DNA of 64,000 nt from Gemmatimonadetes bacterium T265 (lineage in GTDB: Bacteria; Gemmatimonadota; Gemmatimonadetes; Gemmatimonadales; Gemmatimonadaceae): the NCBI GenBank assembly GCA_019973575.1, contig BPUI01000001.1:2244342-2308341 (forward strand), written 5' to 3'. Within the stretch, counting starts at the first letter, position 1, and every line of letters begins with the position of its first letter. Under the pieces are notes generated by a model, which did not search any database, was not told the origin of the DNA, and saw only the letters and a list, made by a program, of their open reading frames with translations. The translations under genes were made by a program, and so were the position numbers. Positions 29,073 through 38,295 of this stretch are shown in pieces.

Positions 29073-29888
29073 ATGGAGGCTCGCATGGACGGCGGCGTGG
29101 ACGACGGCTCCGAATACTTCGCGCCGCCCGAGCGGACGGACGACGCGGCGGGGCACGAGACGCCCGCGCCGGCCCCGAGCGGCCCGACGCGGCGCACGTT
29201 TCTCGCGCAGACGGTCGCGGGCGGACTCGGCCTGGTCGCGCTCGACCCGCTGTTGGGGGCGCTGACGCAGGAGACGGCGCTGGCCCAGCTCGGCCCGCCG
29301 GTCGCGGCGCCTGGCACGGCCGGGGCGACCGCCGCGGCGGCGGAGCACACGGCCCGGGTGACGCTCACGGTCAACGGCGCCGCGCACACGCTCGACCTCG
29401 ACACGCGCGTCACCCTGCTCGACCTGCTCCGCGAGCACTTGCAGCTGACGGGCACGAAGAAGGGGTGCGACCACGGCCAGTGCGGCGCGTGTACGGTGCT
29501 CGTCAACGGTACGCGCATCAACGCGTGCCTCAGCCTCGCCGTGATGCACGAGGGCGACGCGGTCACCACGGTCGAGGGGCTCGGCCGGCCGGACGCGCTG
29601 CACCCGATGCAGGCCGCGTTCGTCAAGCACGACGGCTACCAGTGCGGCTACTGCACGCCCGGTCAGATCTGCTCGGCCGTCGCCGTACTCGACGAGATCA
29701 GGGCGGGCGTGCCGAGCCACGTCACCGCCGACCTGAACGTTAGGCTGCAGGCGACCAACATGGAGATGCGCGAGCGGATGAGCGGCAACATCTGTCGCTG
29801 CGGCGCCTACTCCAACATCGCCGAGGCGATGGCCGAGGTCGCGGGGACGCAGACCGGAGCGGGATCCCGCGCGGGGGGCGGCGCATGA
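29073..29888 (+). CDS. paoA: Periplasmic aldehyde oxidoreductase, [2Fe-2S] subunit (PaoA-type)
   Basis: A 271-residue iron-sulfur subunit of a xanthine oxidase-family enzyme. A twin-arginine signal ([15 protein letters not shown]) indicates folded export to the periplasm. The first cluster is [11 protein letters not shown] plus a later Cys, and the second is CGYCTPGQ with CRCGAY. It passes electrons from the molybdenum subunit to FAD. ATG at 29073 is chosen for the GGGAAG site; the frame is open further upstream through the remnant gene. It overlaps the FAD-subunit gene. The three-gene order matches E. coli paoABC, but no paoD chaperone is visible. Confidence 0.9.
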   Translation: MEARMDGGVDDGSEYFAPPERTDDAAGHETPAPAPSGPTRRTFLAQTVAGGLGLVALDPLLGALTQETALAQLGPPVAAPGTAGATAAAAEHTARVTLTVNGAAHTLDLDTRVTLLDLLREHLQLTGTKKGCDHGQCGACTVLVNGTRINACLSLAVMHEGDAVTTVEGLGRPDALHPMQAAFVKHDGYQCGYCTPGQICSAVAVLDEIRAGVPSHVTADLNVRLQATNMEMRERMSGNICRCGAYSNIAEAMAEVAGTQTGAGSRAGGGA

Positions 29889-30850
29889 GGCCCTTCAGCT
29901 ACGAGCGCGCGAAGACCCCGGCGGAGGCCGCGGCCGCGGTCGCGCGCACGCCCGGCGCGAAGTTCATCGCCGGCGGCACCAACCTGCTCGACCTGATGAA
30001 GCTGCAGATCGAGACGCCGACGCACCTCGTCGACGTGCAGGACCTGAAGCTGCACCAGATCGAGCCGACCGCCGAGGGCGGGCTGCGCGTCGGCGCGCTG
30101 GTGACCAACACGCGTCTCGCCGCGGACGAGCGGGTGCGCCGCGACTACGGGGTCCTCGCCCGCGCGATCGTGGCGGGCGCGTCGGGCCAGCTGCGGAACA
30201 AGGCGACGACGGCCGGCAACCTGCTCCAGCGGACGCGCTGCCCCTACTTCTACGACCCGGCGATGCCGTGCAACAAGCGCGTGCCCGGGTCGGGGTGTTC
30301 GGCCATCGGCGGCTACAGCCGCCAGCTCGCCGTGATCGGGTCGAGAGAGGGGGACGCGCGCACCGCGTGCATCGCCACGCACCCGGGTGACATGGCGGTG
30401 GCGATGCGCGTGCTCGACGCGAAGGTCGAGACGGTGCGGCCGAACGGGTCGACGCGCGTACTCCCGATCGCCGACTTCCACCGCCTGCCCGGCAATACGC
30501 CGCACGTCGACACCAACCTGGAACGGGGCGAGCTGATCACCGCGGTGACGCTGCCGGCGCCGCTCGGCGGCACGCAGCTCTACCACAAGGTGCGCGACCG
30601 GGCGTCGTACGCGTTCGCGCTCGTCTCGGTCGCGGCGGTCGTGCAGCGCGACGGCAGTGGGCGCGTCGCCGTCGGCGGGATCGCGCACAAGCCGTGGCGC
30701 GTCGAGGCGGCCGAGCGCGACATGCCGCGCGGCGCGAAGGCGGTCGCGCAGCGGCTGCTCGCCGGCGCGCGGCCGACGCGCGACAACGCGTTCAAACTCC
30801 CGCTGGTCGAGCGCACGCTCGCCGCGGTCATGGCCGACGCGAGGGCCTAA
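29885..30850 (+). CDS. paoB: Aldehyde oxidoreductase FAD-binding subunit (PaoB-type)
   Basis: A 321-residue FAD subunit of the molybdopterin dehydrogenase family. The FAD loop is [14 protein letters not shown], and [17 protein letters not shown] is the second signature. Cysteines in [15 protein letters not shown] and GSGC match the extra [4Fe-4S] insertion known from PaoB. The ATG overlaps the paoA stop. It ends in GCC-TAA within a GCCTAAC heptamer. Confidence 0.9.
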   Translation: MRPFSYERAKTPAEAAAAVARTPGAKFIAGGTNLLDLMKLQIETPTHLVDVQDLKLHQIEPTAEGGLRVGALVTNTRLAADERVRRDYGVLARAIVAGASGQLRNKATTAGNLLQRTRCPYFYDPAMPCNKRVPGSGCSAIGGYSRQLAVIGSREGDARTACIATHPGDMAVAMRVLDAKVETVRPNGSTRVLPIADFHRLPGNTPHVDTNLERGELITAVTLPAPLGGTQLYHKVRDRASYAFALVSVAAVVQRDGSGRVAVGGIAHKPWRVEAAERDMPRGAKAVAQRLLAGARPTRDNAFKLPLVERTLAAVMADARA

Positions 30851-30867
30851 CGCATGAGGTGTCAGCG

Positions 30868-33087
30868 ATGAAGTTCGACACGCCCGCGGGCCGGAACCCG
30901 ATCGACCAACTCAAGGTGGTCGGCCGCGCCACCGACCGCGTCGACGGTCCGCGCAAGACCACGGGGACGGCCCCCTACGCGTACGAGCGCCACGACGTCG
31001 CGCCCAACCAGGCGTACGGCTTCGTGCTCGGCAGCGGCATCGCCAGGGGGCGGATCACGCGGATGGACGTCGCGGCCGCCAAGGCCGCGCCCGGCGTCCT
31101 CGCGATCGTGACGACGCTCGACGCGCCGCGGCTCACGAAGGGACGCATGAACATCGCCGCACTGTTCGGCGGGCCCGAGGTGCAGCACTACCACCAGGCG
31201 GTCGCGGTCGTGGTCGCGGAGACGTTCGAGCAGGCGCGCGCAGCCGCCGCGCTGATCCGCGTCGACTACGCGCGCCAGTCCGGCCGGTTCGACCTCGCCG
31301 CCCAGGCCGCGACGGCGCCGCTGGTCGGGGGGAGCAGCGGCGAGGGGAGCGGCGCGCCGCCGGTCGAGCGCGTCGGCAACTTCGAGGCGGCGTTCGCCGC
31401 GGCGCCCGTGACGCTCGACGCCGCCTACACGACGCCCGACGAGAGCCACGCGATGATGGAGCCCCACGCGACGATCGCCGCGTGGGAGGGCGACAAGCTC
31501 ACGGTGTGGAGCTCGACGCAGATGGTCGCGTGGACGCGGGGCGACCTGGCGCGGACGTTAGGCATCCCGCACGCGAACGTGCGGGTCGACGCGCCCTACG
31601 TCGGCGGCGGCTTCGGCGCGAAGCTCTTCCTGCGGGCCGACGCGGTGCTCGCGGCGTTAGGCGCGCGGGCGGCGGGGCGCCCGGTCAAGGTGGCGCTCAC
31701 GCGGCCGCTGATCGCGAACAACACCACGCACCGCCCGGCGACGATCCAGCGCGTCCGCCTGGGCGCGACCCGCGACGGCCGGCTCACCGCGATCGCGCAC
31801 GAGAGCACGAGCGGGAACCTGCCCGGCGGCAGGCCCGAGACCGCCGTGTCGCAGACCAAGCTGGTCTACGCGGGGGCCAACCGGCTGGTCGCGATGCGCC
31901 TCGCCGCCCTCGACCTGCCCGAAGGCAACGCGATGCGCGCGCCGGGCGAGGCACCGGGGATGATGGCGCTCGAGGTCGCGATGGACGAGATGGCCGAAAA
32001 GCTCGGCATGGACCCGGTCGCGTTCCGCATCGTCAACGACACGCAGGTCGATCCCTCGAAGCCGGACCGGCCGTTCTCCGAGCGCCGCCTGGTCGAGTGC
32101 CTGCGGACCGGCGCCGAGCGGTTCGGCTGGAGCCGGCGCAACCCGAAGCCTGCCTCGGTGCGCGAGGGCCGCTGGCTGGTCGGGATGGGGATGGCCGTCG
32201 GGTTCCGCAACAACCTCGTGACCCGAAGCGCCGCGCGCGTTCGGCTCGACGGGCGCGGCGTCGTGACGGTCGAAACCGACATGACCGACATCGGCACGGG
32301 CAGCTACACGATCATCGCCCAGACCGCCGCGGAGACGATGGGCGTCGGTCTCGACCGCGTAGTGGTGAAGCTCGGCGACTCGGACTTCCCGGTCTCGGCC
32401 GGCTCCGGCGGCCAGTGGGGCGGCAACAACTCGACCGCGGGCGTCTACGCGGCGTGCACGAAGCTGCGCGAGGCGGTCGCGGCACGGCTCGGCTTCGACC
32501 CCGCCGCAGCCACCTTCGCGGACGGCCAGGTGCGCGCGGGCGACCGCAGCGCCGCGCTCGCCGACGCCGCGCGCGGGGGCGAGCTCGTGGCCGAGGACGG
32601 GATCGAGTACGGCGACCTCGCGCGGAAGTACCAGCAGTCGACCTTCGCCGGGCACTTCGTCGAGGTCGCGGTCGACGGCTACACCGGCGTGACCCGCGTG
32701 AGGCGCATGCTCGCGGTCTGCGCGGCGGGGCGCATCCTCAACCCGAAGACGGCGCGGAGTCAGGTGATCGGCGCGATGACGATGGGCGTCGGCGCGGCGC
32801 TGATGGAGGAGTTGGCGGTCGACACGCGCTACGGCTTCTTCGTCAACCACGACCTCGCCGGGTACGAGGTGCCGGTGCACGCCGACATCCCGCACCAGGA
32901 CGTGATCTTCCTCGACGAGGTCGACGACAAGTCGTCGCCGATGAAGGCCAAGGGCGTGGGCGAACTCGGCCTGTGCGGCGTCGGCGCCGCGGTCGCCAAC
33001 GCGGTCTACAACGCCACCGGCGTGCGCGTGCGCGATTACCCGATCACGCTCGAGAAGCACCTCGACGGGCTGCCCGCAGTCGTATGA
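30868..33087 (+). CDS. paoC: Aldehyde oxidoreductase molybdenum-cofactor subunit (PaoC-type)
   Basis: A 739-residue catalytic subunit that oxidises aldehydes to acids at a molybdenum-cytosine-dinucleotide cofactor. Visible features are the N-terminal RATDRVDGPRKTTGTAPYAY, the cofactor segment PYVGGGFGAK, SGGQWGGNNS, and the catalytic glutamate in KGVGELGLCGVG near the C-terminus. The shorter ATG at 30868 is used because the frame upstream is only a shadow of paoB. In E. coli this enzyme detoxifies aromatic aldehydes; here it lies downstream of AKR and esterase genes that may share the substrate class. Confidence 0.92.
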   Translation: MKFDTPAGRNPIDQLKVVGRATDRVDGPRKTTGTAPYAYERHDVAPNQAYGFVLGSGIARGRITRMDVAAAKAAPGVLAIVTTLDAPRLTKGRMNIAALFGGPEVQHYHQAVAVVVAETFEQARAAAALIRVDYARQSGRFDLAAQAATAPLVGGSSGEGSGAPPVERVGNFEAAFAAAPVTLDAAYTTPDESHAMMEPHATIAAWEGDKLTVWSSTQMVAWTRGDLARTLGIPHANVRVDAPYVGGGFGAKLFLRADAVLAALGARAAGRPVKVALTRPLIANNTTHRPATIQRVRLGATRDGRLTAIAHESTSGNLPGGRPETAVSQTKLVYAGANRLVAMRLAALDLPEGNAMRAPGEAPGMMALEVAMDEMAEKLGMDPVAFRIVNDTQVDPSKPDRPFSERRLVECLRTGAERFGWSRRNPKPASVREGRWLVGMGMAVGFRNNLVTRSAARVRLDGRGVVTVETDMTDIGTGSYTIIAQTAAETMGVGLDRVVVKLGDSDFPVSAGSGGQWGGNNSTAGVYAACTKLREAVAARLGFDPAAATFADGQVRAGDRSAALADAARGGELVAEDGIEYGDLARKYQQSTFAGHFVEVAVDGYTGVTRVRRMLAVCAAGRILNPKTARSQVIGAMTMGVGAALMEELAVDTRYGFFVNHDLAGYEVPVHADIPHQDVIFLDEVDDKSSPMKAKGVGELGLCGVGAAVANAVYNATGVRVRDYPITLEKHLDGLPAVV

Positions 33088-33214
33088 GGCCCTGACGGCG
33101 AAGGCGTGCGGCCGTGGCGCCTCGCGCTGGACCGCGTGAGCGGCGGGCGGACGATGACGTGTCGCGCCGGTACCGGGTCGACCGGGGTGTCCGGCGAACT
33201 GATCTACCGCCCGG

Positions 33215-33724
33215 TCACCCCTCGCGCGGCGGCAGCAGGGAGCCGAGCGCTTCGGTCGTCGCGGCCATCGCGCGCCAGGGGTGGCGGCGCACGCCGAGCG
33301 GGCCGAACGTCGAGCCGACGGCGTCGTGGTAGACGACGAGCGCGCTCCGCAGGGCGTCGACCGTGCCCCAGGTGATCTTGCGCGGGTTGTCGTCGGGGAG
33401 CATGTGGTTGGCGAGCGCAAGCGCGGCGCGCAGGTGCTCGGTCGCGTCCTCCGGCGGGAGCGCGGCCGCCGCCTGCACGTGCTGCTCGAGCAGTGCGGGC
33501 ACGGCTTCGGGCGACTCGAGCGCCTGGTCCCATTCGGCCGGCGCGAGCGCGGGGGCGACGACACCGTTCAGGTCCGCGGTCCTCGCCGCCGGACGTGGGG
33601 CCGCGGCGTCGGGCGTCGGCGCCGGGTTCGCCACGTCGGCGGCGGCGAGCTCCGCAGGCGTGGCGAGGCGGATGGTCCCCGGCGGGTGGTACACGGTTTC
33701 GGACAGGCGGCGTTGCGTGGTCAT
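33215..33724 (-). CDS. Hypothetical protein, 169 residues
   Basis: A soluble protein without a signal peptide. The N-terminal third is Pro/Ala-rich and probably disordered. The C-terminal part has amphipathic helices (HLRAALALANHMLPD, TVDALRSALVVYHDAV). I recognise no family. ATG at 33724 gives MTTQRRLSETVYHPPG. Codon use fits the genome. It is divergent from the stressosome operon and convergent with paoC. Confidence 0.6.
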   Translation of the reverse strand: MTTQRRLSETVYHPPGTIRLATPAELAAADVANPAPTPDAAAPRPAARTADLNGVVAPALAPAEWDQALESPEAVPALLEQHVQAAAALPPEDATEHLRAALALANHMLPDDNPRKITWGTVDALRSALVVYHDAVGSTFGPLGVRRHPWRAMAATTEALGSLLPPREG

Positions 33725-33933
33725 CTCGACTCCTGGTGCGTGGGTGGTGCGAGCTTCAGGACGAGAGTTAGGGCGGCCTGGGCGGGGTGTCCAATACATC
33801 TTCCGTGCGGCCCGATACCTCCGAGGTCTGGTCGCGGCCGGTGGCCCGCGTGGCCGCCGGACCGTCGATCGCTACTTTGCGGCACGCCCGCCGCCCGTTT
33901 TCCGCCCGTACTCTCGCCCGCCCGGAGCCGCAC

Positions 33934-34773
33934 GTGCCGCACAGCAGTCAACTGCCGTCCCTCCTCGCCGAGCAGCAGGCAGAGCTACTCGACCGCTGGC
34001 TGCGGGCGCAGGAGGCGGCCGCGGGCCGCGCGCCCGACGCGGCCACGCGCGCGCAGAGCGGCGAGTTCCTCCCGCTCCTGAGCGACGCCGTCCGGACCGA
34101 CGGCGGCGAAAACACGCGCGGGCCGGCCTACGCGCCGGTGCTCGCCTTCCTCGGCCAGACCGCCCGCGCCCGGCTCCAACAGGGCCAGACGCCGTCGCAG
34201 GTCGCGACGTTCGTGTTCTCGCTCAAGGAGCCACTCTTCGCGCTCATCCGCGACCGGCACGGCGCGGACGCCGCGGCGCTCGCCGACGAGACCTGGGCGG
34301 CCACGCGGCTCCTCGACGCGCTCGGCCTCTACACGACCGAGGTCTACCAGCGCGCGCGCGAGGACGTCATCGCGCGCCAGCAGCAGGACATGCTGGAGCT
34401 GTCGACGCCGGTCGTGAAGCTGTGGGACGGCATCCTCGCACTGCCGATGATCGGCACGCTCGACAGCGCGCGCACGCAGGTCGTCATGGAGACGCTGCTC
34501 CAGCGCATCGTCGAGACCGGCGCGGAGGTCGCGGTCATCGACATCACCGGCGTGCCGACGGTCGACACGCTGACCGCGCAGCACCTGCTCAAGACGGTGA
34601 CGGCCGCACGCCTCATGGGGGCGGACTGCATCATCAGCGGCATCCGCCCGCAGATCGCGCAGACGATCGTCCACCTCGGCGTGGACCTCGCCGGGGTGAC
34701 GACGAAGGCCACGCTCGCCGACGCCTTCCGCGCGGCGCTCGCCCGCACGGGGCAGACGGTCCTCCGCGCCTAA
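33934..34773 (+). CDS. rsbR: Stressosome sensor RsbR (globin-like plus STAS)
   Basis: About 279 residues. The N-terminal half has the helical, non-haem globin-like look of RsbR sensors (LLAEQQAELLDRW onward). The C-terminal STAS domain begins ELSTPVVKLWDGILALPMIG, with threonines in ELST and GTLDSART at the two places phosphorylated by RsbT in Bacillus RsbR. DITGVPTVDTLTAQHLL is the STAS core. I prefer GTG at 33934; the frame is open to a GTG at 33787, which would add a basic leader unlike the family. Confidence 0.9.
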   Translation: MPHSSQLPSLLAEQQAELLDRWLRAQEAAAGRAPDAATRAQSGEFLPLLSDAVRTDGGENTRGPAYAPVLAFLGQTARARLQQGQTPSQVATFVFSLKEPLFALIRDRHGADAAALADETWAATRLLDALGLYTTEVYQRAREDVIARQQQDMLELSTPVVKLWDGILALPMIGTLDSARTQVVMETLLQRIVETGAEVAVIDITGVPTVDTLTAQHLLKTVTAARLMGADCIISGIRPQIAQTIVHLGVDLAGVTTKATLADAFRAALARTGQTVLRA

Positions 34774-34788
34774 CACGGGGGCCGTCCG

Positions 34789-35205
34789 GTGGAGCGGATC
34801 CCGGTCCTCAAGATGGGCGCCCTGCTGCTCGTCACCATCCAGGTGGACATGCACGACCGCCTGGCGCTGGCGCTGCAGGACGACCTCACGGCGATGATCG
34901 AGACGACGGGCGCGCGCGGCGTGCTGATCGACATCTCGGCGCTCGACGTCGTCGACAGCTTCATCGGCCGCATGCTCGCCAACACCGCCGCGATGGCGCG
35001 CGTGCTCGACGCCGAGACGGTCGTCGTCGGGATGCGGCCGGCGGTCGCGATCACCCTCGTCGAGCTCGGCCTCTCGCTCCCCGGCGTTCGCACCGCGCTC
35101 GACGTGGAGCGCGGGATGGCGCTGCTCCGCGCGTCGGCCGCGCGCGCGGGCGCCCCGCCGGGCGGCGCCGCGGGCGAGGGGCGGCGTGTCGACGTTCGGT
35201 CCTGA
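34789..35205 (+). CDS. rsbS: Stressosome scaffold RsbS (STAS domain)
   Basis: A 138-residue single STAS protein starting at GTG. DISALDVVDSFIGRMLAN includes the serine phosphorylated by RsbT in Bacillus (Ser59 equivalent). The C-terminal glycine-rich tail is an add-on. Its last 20 bp overlap rsbT, so the two are translated together. Confidence 0.92.
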   Translation: MERIPVLKMGALLLVTIQVDMHDRLALALQDDLTAMIETTGARGVLIDISALDVVDSFIGRMLANTAAMARVLDAETVVVGMRPAVAITLVELGLSLPGVRTALDVERGMALLRASAARAGAPPGGAAGEGRRVDVRS

Positions 35206-35620
35206 CCTCACGGCCGCGGGGAGCGAAGCGGGCGAGGTCGTGCCGTGCCGCAGCGACGCGGACCTGGTCGTCGTCCGCCAACTCGTCCGCCGGCGCGCGG
35301 CCGAACTCGGCTTCTCGCTCGTCAACCAGACCAAGCTGGTCACCGCGGCGAGCGAGCTGGCGCGCAACGCGGTGCAGTACGGCGGCGGCGGGGCGATGCG
35401 CCTCGACGTCGTCGCCGACGGCGTCCGCCGCGGGTTGCGCCTGATCTTCGAGGACCGGGGACCGGGGATTGCGGACCTCGCCCTCGCGCTCACCGACGGC
35501 TACACGACCGGGCAGGGCCTCGGGCTCGGCCTGAGCGGGTCGAAGCGGCTGGTGAGCGAGTTCGACGTGAAGACCGCCCCGGGGGAAGGGACGCGCGTGA
35601 CTGTGGTGTTGTGGAAGTAG
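35186..35620 (+). CDS. rsbT: Serine kinase/switch protein RsbT
   Basis: A 144-residue GHKL kinase. The N box is ASELARNAVQYGGGG, the G1 box EDRGPGIADL, and the G2 box GLGLGLSGSKRL. It phosphorylates RsbS and RsbR, then leaves the stressosome to activate a downstream partner. No RsbU phosphatase is next door; instead a HATPase-SpoIIE gene and two histidine kinases follow. The GTG start lies inside rsbS. Confidence 0.93.
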   Translation: MSTFGPDLTAAGSEAGEVVPCRSDADLVVVRQLVRRRAAELGFSLVNQTKLVTAASELARNAVQYGGGGAMRLDVVADGVRRGLRLIFEDRGPGIADLALALTDGYTTGQGLGLGLSGSKRLVSEFDVKTAPGEGTRVTVVLWK

Positions 35621-35635
35621 CGTGGTGATGCCGGG

Positions 35636-36778
35636 ATGGAGCTGAACGGGCGCGCGGGACCGCCGCCGGCCCACGTCGTTCCGGTCGACGAGCCGACGCG
35701 CGTCGGCGAGGCGCGCCGCGCCGCCGCGGCAGTTGCGACCGCGCTCGGCTTCGACGAGACCGCCGCAGCGCGCGTCGCGCTCGTGGCCACGGAGCTGGCG
35801 ACCAACCTCGCGCGGCACGCGGTCGGCGGACAGCTCGTCATCCAGGCCGCGGACGGCCCCGCAGTCGACCTCCTCGCGGTCGACCGCGGGCCCGGGATCG
35901 CGGACGTATTGCGGGCGATGGTCGACGGGTACTCCAGCGGCGGCACGTCGGGGACTGGCTTGGGCGCCGTCCGCCGCCAGGCTGATGCGGTCGACCTTTA
36001 CTCGCGGTGGAGCCCTCCCTCGCTCGGTGCGCCCGGGCCCGGCATGCCCGACGCGGGCGAGGGGACGGTCGTCTGGGCGCGGTGCGTACTGCCGACCGCC
36101 GCTGGCGCCGCGCGCGCCGCCGACCTCGCCGGGGTCTGCGTCCCGGTCGAGGGAGAACGCGAGTGCGGCGACGCCTGGACGGTCGTCGACGCGGGCGGGC
36201 GCGTGCTGGTGTTGGTCGCCGACGGGCTGGGGCACGGACCGGCGGCGGCCGACGCGTCGTCCGCGGCAGTCTCTACATTCCAGACGTTCGCGGCGACGCT
36301 CGCGCCGGCACTCCTCGTCGAACGCCTGCACGCGGCGCTGCGGGCGACGCGCGGCGCGGCGGTCGCGGTCGCGGCCTTCGACCCGGCGCGGCGCGAGGTG
36401 CGCTTCGCCGGGGTGGGAAACGTCGCGGGCGCGGTCCTCACGCCGGCCGCATCGGGCATGGGGGCGTGGGCGAGTCAGAGCATGATGTCGCACAACGGGA
36501 CGGTCGGCCACCAACTGCGGAAGGTGCAGGAACTCGCGTACGCGTGGCCCGTCGGGGCGATCGCCGTCTTCCACACGGACGGCATTCGGTCGCGCTGGCA
36601 GCTCGAGCGGTACCCCGGCCTGGCGGCCCGCCGCCCCGCCGTGATCAGCGCGGTCCTCTGGCGCGACTACAGCCGCGCGCGCGACGACGCGACGGTCGTC
36701 GTCGTGCGCGACCCTCCGTCTCCGGAGGCCTACACGCCGCCGGCGTCGGCCACCGCGTCCGGGGGCCGACCGGCGTGA
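35636..36778 (+). CDS. HATPase-SpoIIE (PP2C) protein, RsbX-like phosphatase
   Basis: A 380-residue fusion. Residues 1-135 form an RsbT/RsbW-like ATPase (VATELATNLARHA, DRGPGIADV, GTSGTGLGAV). Residues 160-360 form a SpoIIE/PP2C phosphatase with metal aspartates in VADGLGHGP, FHTDGI and DDATVVVV. The layout fits the RsbX-like role of dephosphorylating RsbS/RsbR to reset the stressosome. It starts 15 bp after rsbT, and its stop overlaps the next gene in GTGA. Confidence 0.9.
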   Translation: MELNGRAGPPPAHVVPVDEPTRVGEARRAAAAVATALGFDETAAARVALVATELATNLARHAVGGQLVIQAADGPAVDLLAVDRGPGIADVLRAMVDGYSSGGTSGTGLGAVRRQADAVDLYSRWSPPSLGAPGPGMPDAGEGTVVWARCVLPTAAGAARAADLAGVCVPVEGERECGDAWTVVDAGGRVLVLVADGLGHGPAAADASSAAVSTFQTFAATLAPALLVERLHAALRATRGAAVAVAAFDPARREVRFAGVGNVAGAVLTPAASGMGAWASQSMMSHNGTVGHQLRKVQELAYAWPVGAIAVFHTDGIRSRWQLERYPGLAARRPAVISAVLWRDYSRARDDATVVVVRDPPSPEAYTPPASATASGGRPA

Positions 36779-38295
36779 ACTCGACGATGCCGCTCGCACG
36801 CTCCGCCGATCGGACGCCGGATCGCGCGGCGATCCTGACCGTCGAGCTGCGGTACGAGGAGGACCTCGTGCTCGCCCGGCAGCGGGCGCGCCAGATCGCC
36901 GCGCTCCTCGACTTCGAGACGCAGGAGCAGACCCGGCTCGCGACCGCGGTCTCCGAAATCGCGCGCAACGCGTTCCGCTACGGCGGGGGCGGCCGCGTGA
37001 CGTTCGCGCTCGGCACGCTCCCCGAGCGCGACGGCACCGAGACGCCCCACCTCGTGCTCCGCGTCGAGGACGCGGGGCCGGGCATCGCCGACCTCGCCGC
37101 CGTGCTCGACGGACACTACCGCTCGACGACGGGCATGGGGATCGGGATGCTCGGCGCGCGGCAGCTCACCGACACCTTCGACGTGCGCACGGCGCCGGGC
37201 GAGGGGACGCGCGTCGTCATGACGCGCCGCCTGCCGCAGCGGCTCGGCGGTGCGTCGGCCAGTCCCGAGACCGCGGCCCGCCTCGCCGACGCGCTCGCGC
37301 GCCAGGTCCCCCGCGGGCCGCTCGAAGAGGTGCAGGCGCAGAACCACGAGCTGCTCGCCACGCTCGACGCGCTGCGCGAGCGGCAGGCCGAGGTCGAGCG
37401 CCTGAACGCCGCGCTCTCCGAGGCGAACGCGGCGCTCGCCCGCACCAACCAGGAGTTAGGCGAGACCAACCGCGGCGTGCTCGCGCTCTACGCGGAGCTC
37501 GACGACCGGGCGGAGGCGCTGCGGCGCGGGTCGGAGCTCAAGTCGCGCTTCCTCTCGGACGTGAGCCACGAGCTGCGCACGCCGCTCAGCTCCATCCTCA
37601 ACCTCACGCGGCTGCTGGCCGAACACCCCGGCGCGGAGTTCGGCGACGAGCCGCGCCGCGCCGTGCAGTTCATCCGCAAGTCCGCGCTCGGCCTCACCGA
37701 CCTCGTCAACGACCTGCTCGACCTCGCGAAGATCGAGGCGGGGCGGGTCGAGCTGCGGATCGCGGAGTTCACGGCCGCCGACCTCCTCGCCGCGCTGCGC
37801 GGCGTGTGCCGGCCGCTCGTGCCGGGCGACGCGGTCGCGCTCCGCATCGACGAGCCCGAGCCGCTCACGCTGCTCACCGACGAGGGCCGCCTGTCGCAGG
37901 TGTTGCGCAACCTCGTCGGGAACGCGCTCAAGTTCACGGACTCCGGCGAGGTGCACGTCGCCACGACGCTCGACGCCGACGACGTGGTGCACGTGCGCGT
38001 GCGCGACACCGGGATCGGCATCCGCGCCGCGGACCAGGAGCGCGTGTTCGACGAGTTCACGCAGGTCGAGGGCGCGCACCAGCGGCGGGTGAAGGGGACC
38101 GGACTCGGGCTCCCGCTCGCGCGCAAGCTCGCCGCGTTGTTAGGCGGAACGATCGCGCTCGAGAGCGCGCCGGACGCGGGCTCGACGTTCACGCTCTCGC
38201 TCCCCCGCGTGCATCCGTCGATCGCGGACGGGGCGCCCGACGCGCGGCGGCTGTCGGAGGCGCGGGTCGCCGGCCGCCGCGAGGTGGACGGGTGA
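36775..38295 (+). CDS. Histidine kinase with RsbT-like N-terminal ATPase domain
   Basis: A 506-residue protein in three parts. Residues about 15-150 are an RsbT-like GHKL domain (SEIARNAFRYGGGG, EDAGPGIADL, GMGIGMLGARQL). A coiled coil (about 180-250, ELLATLDALRERQAEVERL) links it to a histidine kinase: HisKA with DVSHELRTPLSS and a HATPase with NLVGNALKF, DTGIGI and GTGLGLPLA. Two ATPase domains in one chain are unusual and suggest the first binds RsbT partners instead of being the phosphotransfer catalyst. There is no membrane segment. The GTG start is coupled to the previous stop. Confidence 0.9.
   Translation: MNSTMPLARSADRTPDRAAILTVELRYEEDLVLARQRARQIAALLDFETQEQTRLATAVSEIARNAFRYGGGGRVTFALGTLPERDGTETPHLVLRVEDAGPGIADLAAVLDGHYRSTTGMGIGMLGARQLTDTFDVRTAPGEGTRVVMTRRLPQRLGGASASPETAARLADALARQVPRGPLEEVQAQNHELLATLDALRERQAEVERLNAALSEANAALARTNQELGETNRGVLALYAELDDRAEALRRGSELKSRFLSDVSHELRTPLSSILNLTRLLAEHPGAEFGDEPRRAVQFIRKSALGLTDLVNDLLDLAKIEAGRVELRIAEFTAADLLAALRGVCRPLVPGDAVALRIDEPEPLTLLTDEGRLSQVLRNLVGNALKFTDSGEVHVATTLDADDVVHVRVRDTGIGIRAADQERVFDEFTQVEGAHQRRVKGTGLGLPLARKLAALLGGTIALESAPDAGSTFTLSLPRVHPSIADGAPDARRLSEARVAGRREVDG

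Noticed and set aside
33787-33933. Longer RsbR start at GTG 33787
   Set aside because: It would add about 49 basic, proline-rich residues not found in RsbR proteins. The segment is more likely leader and promoter.
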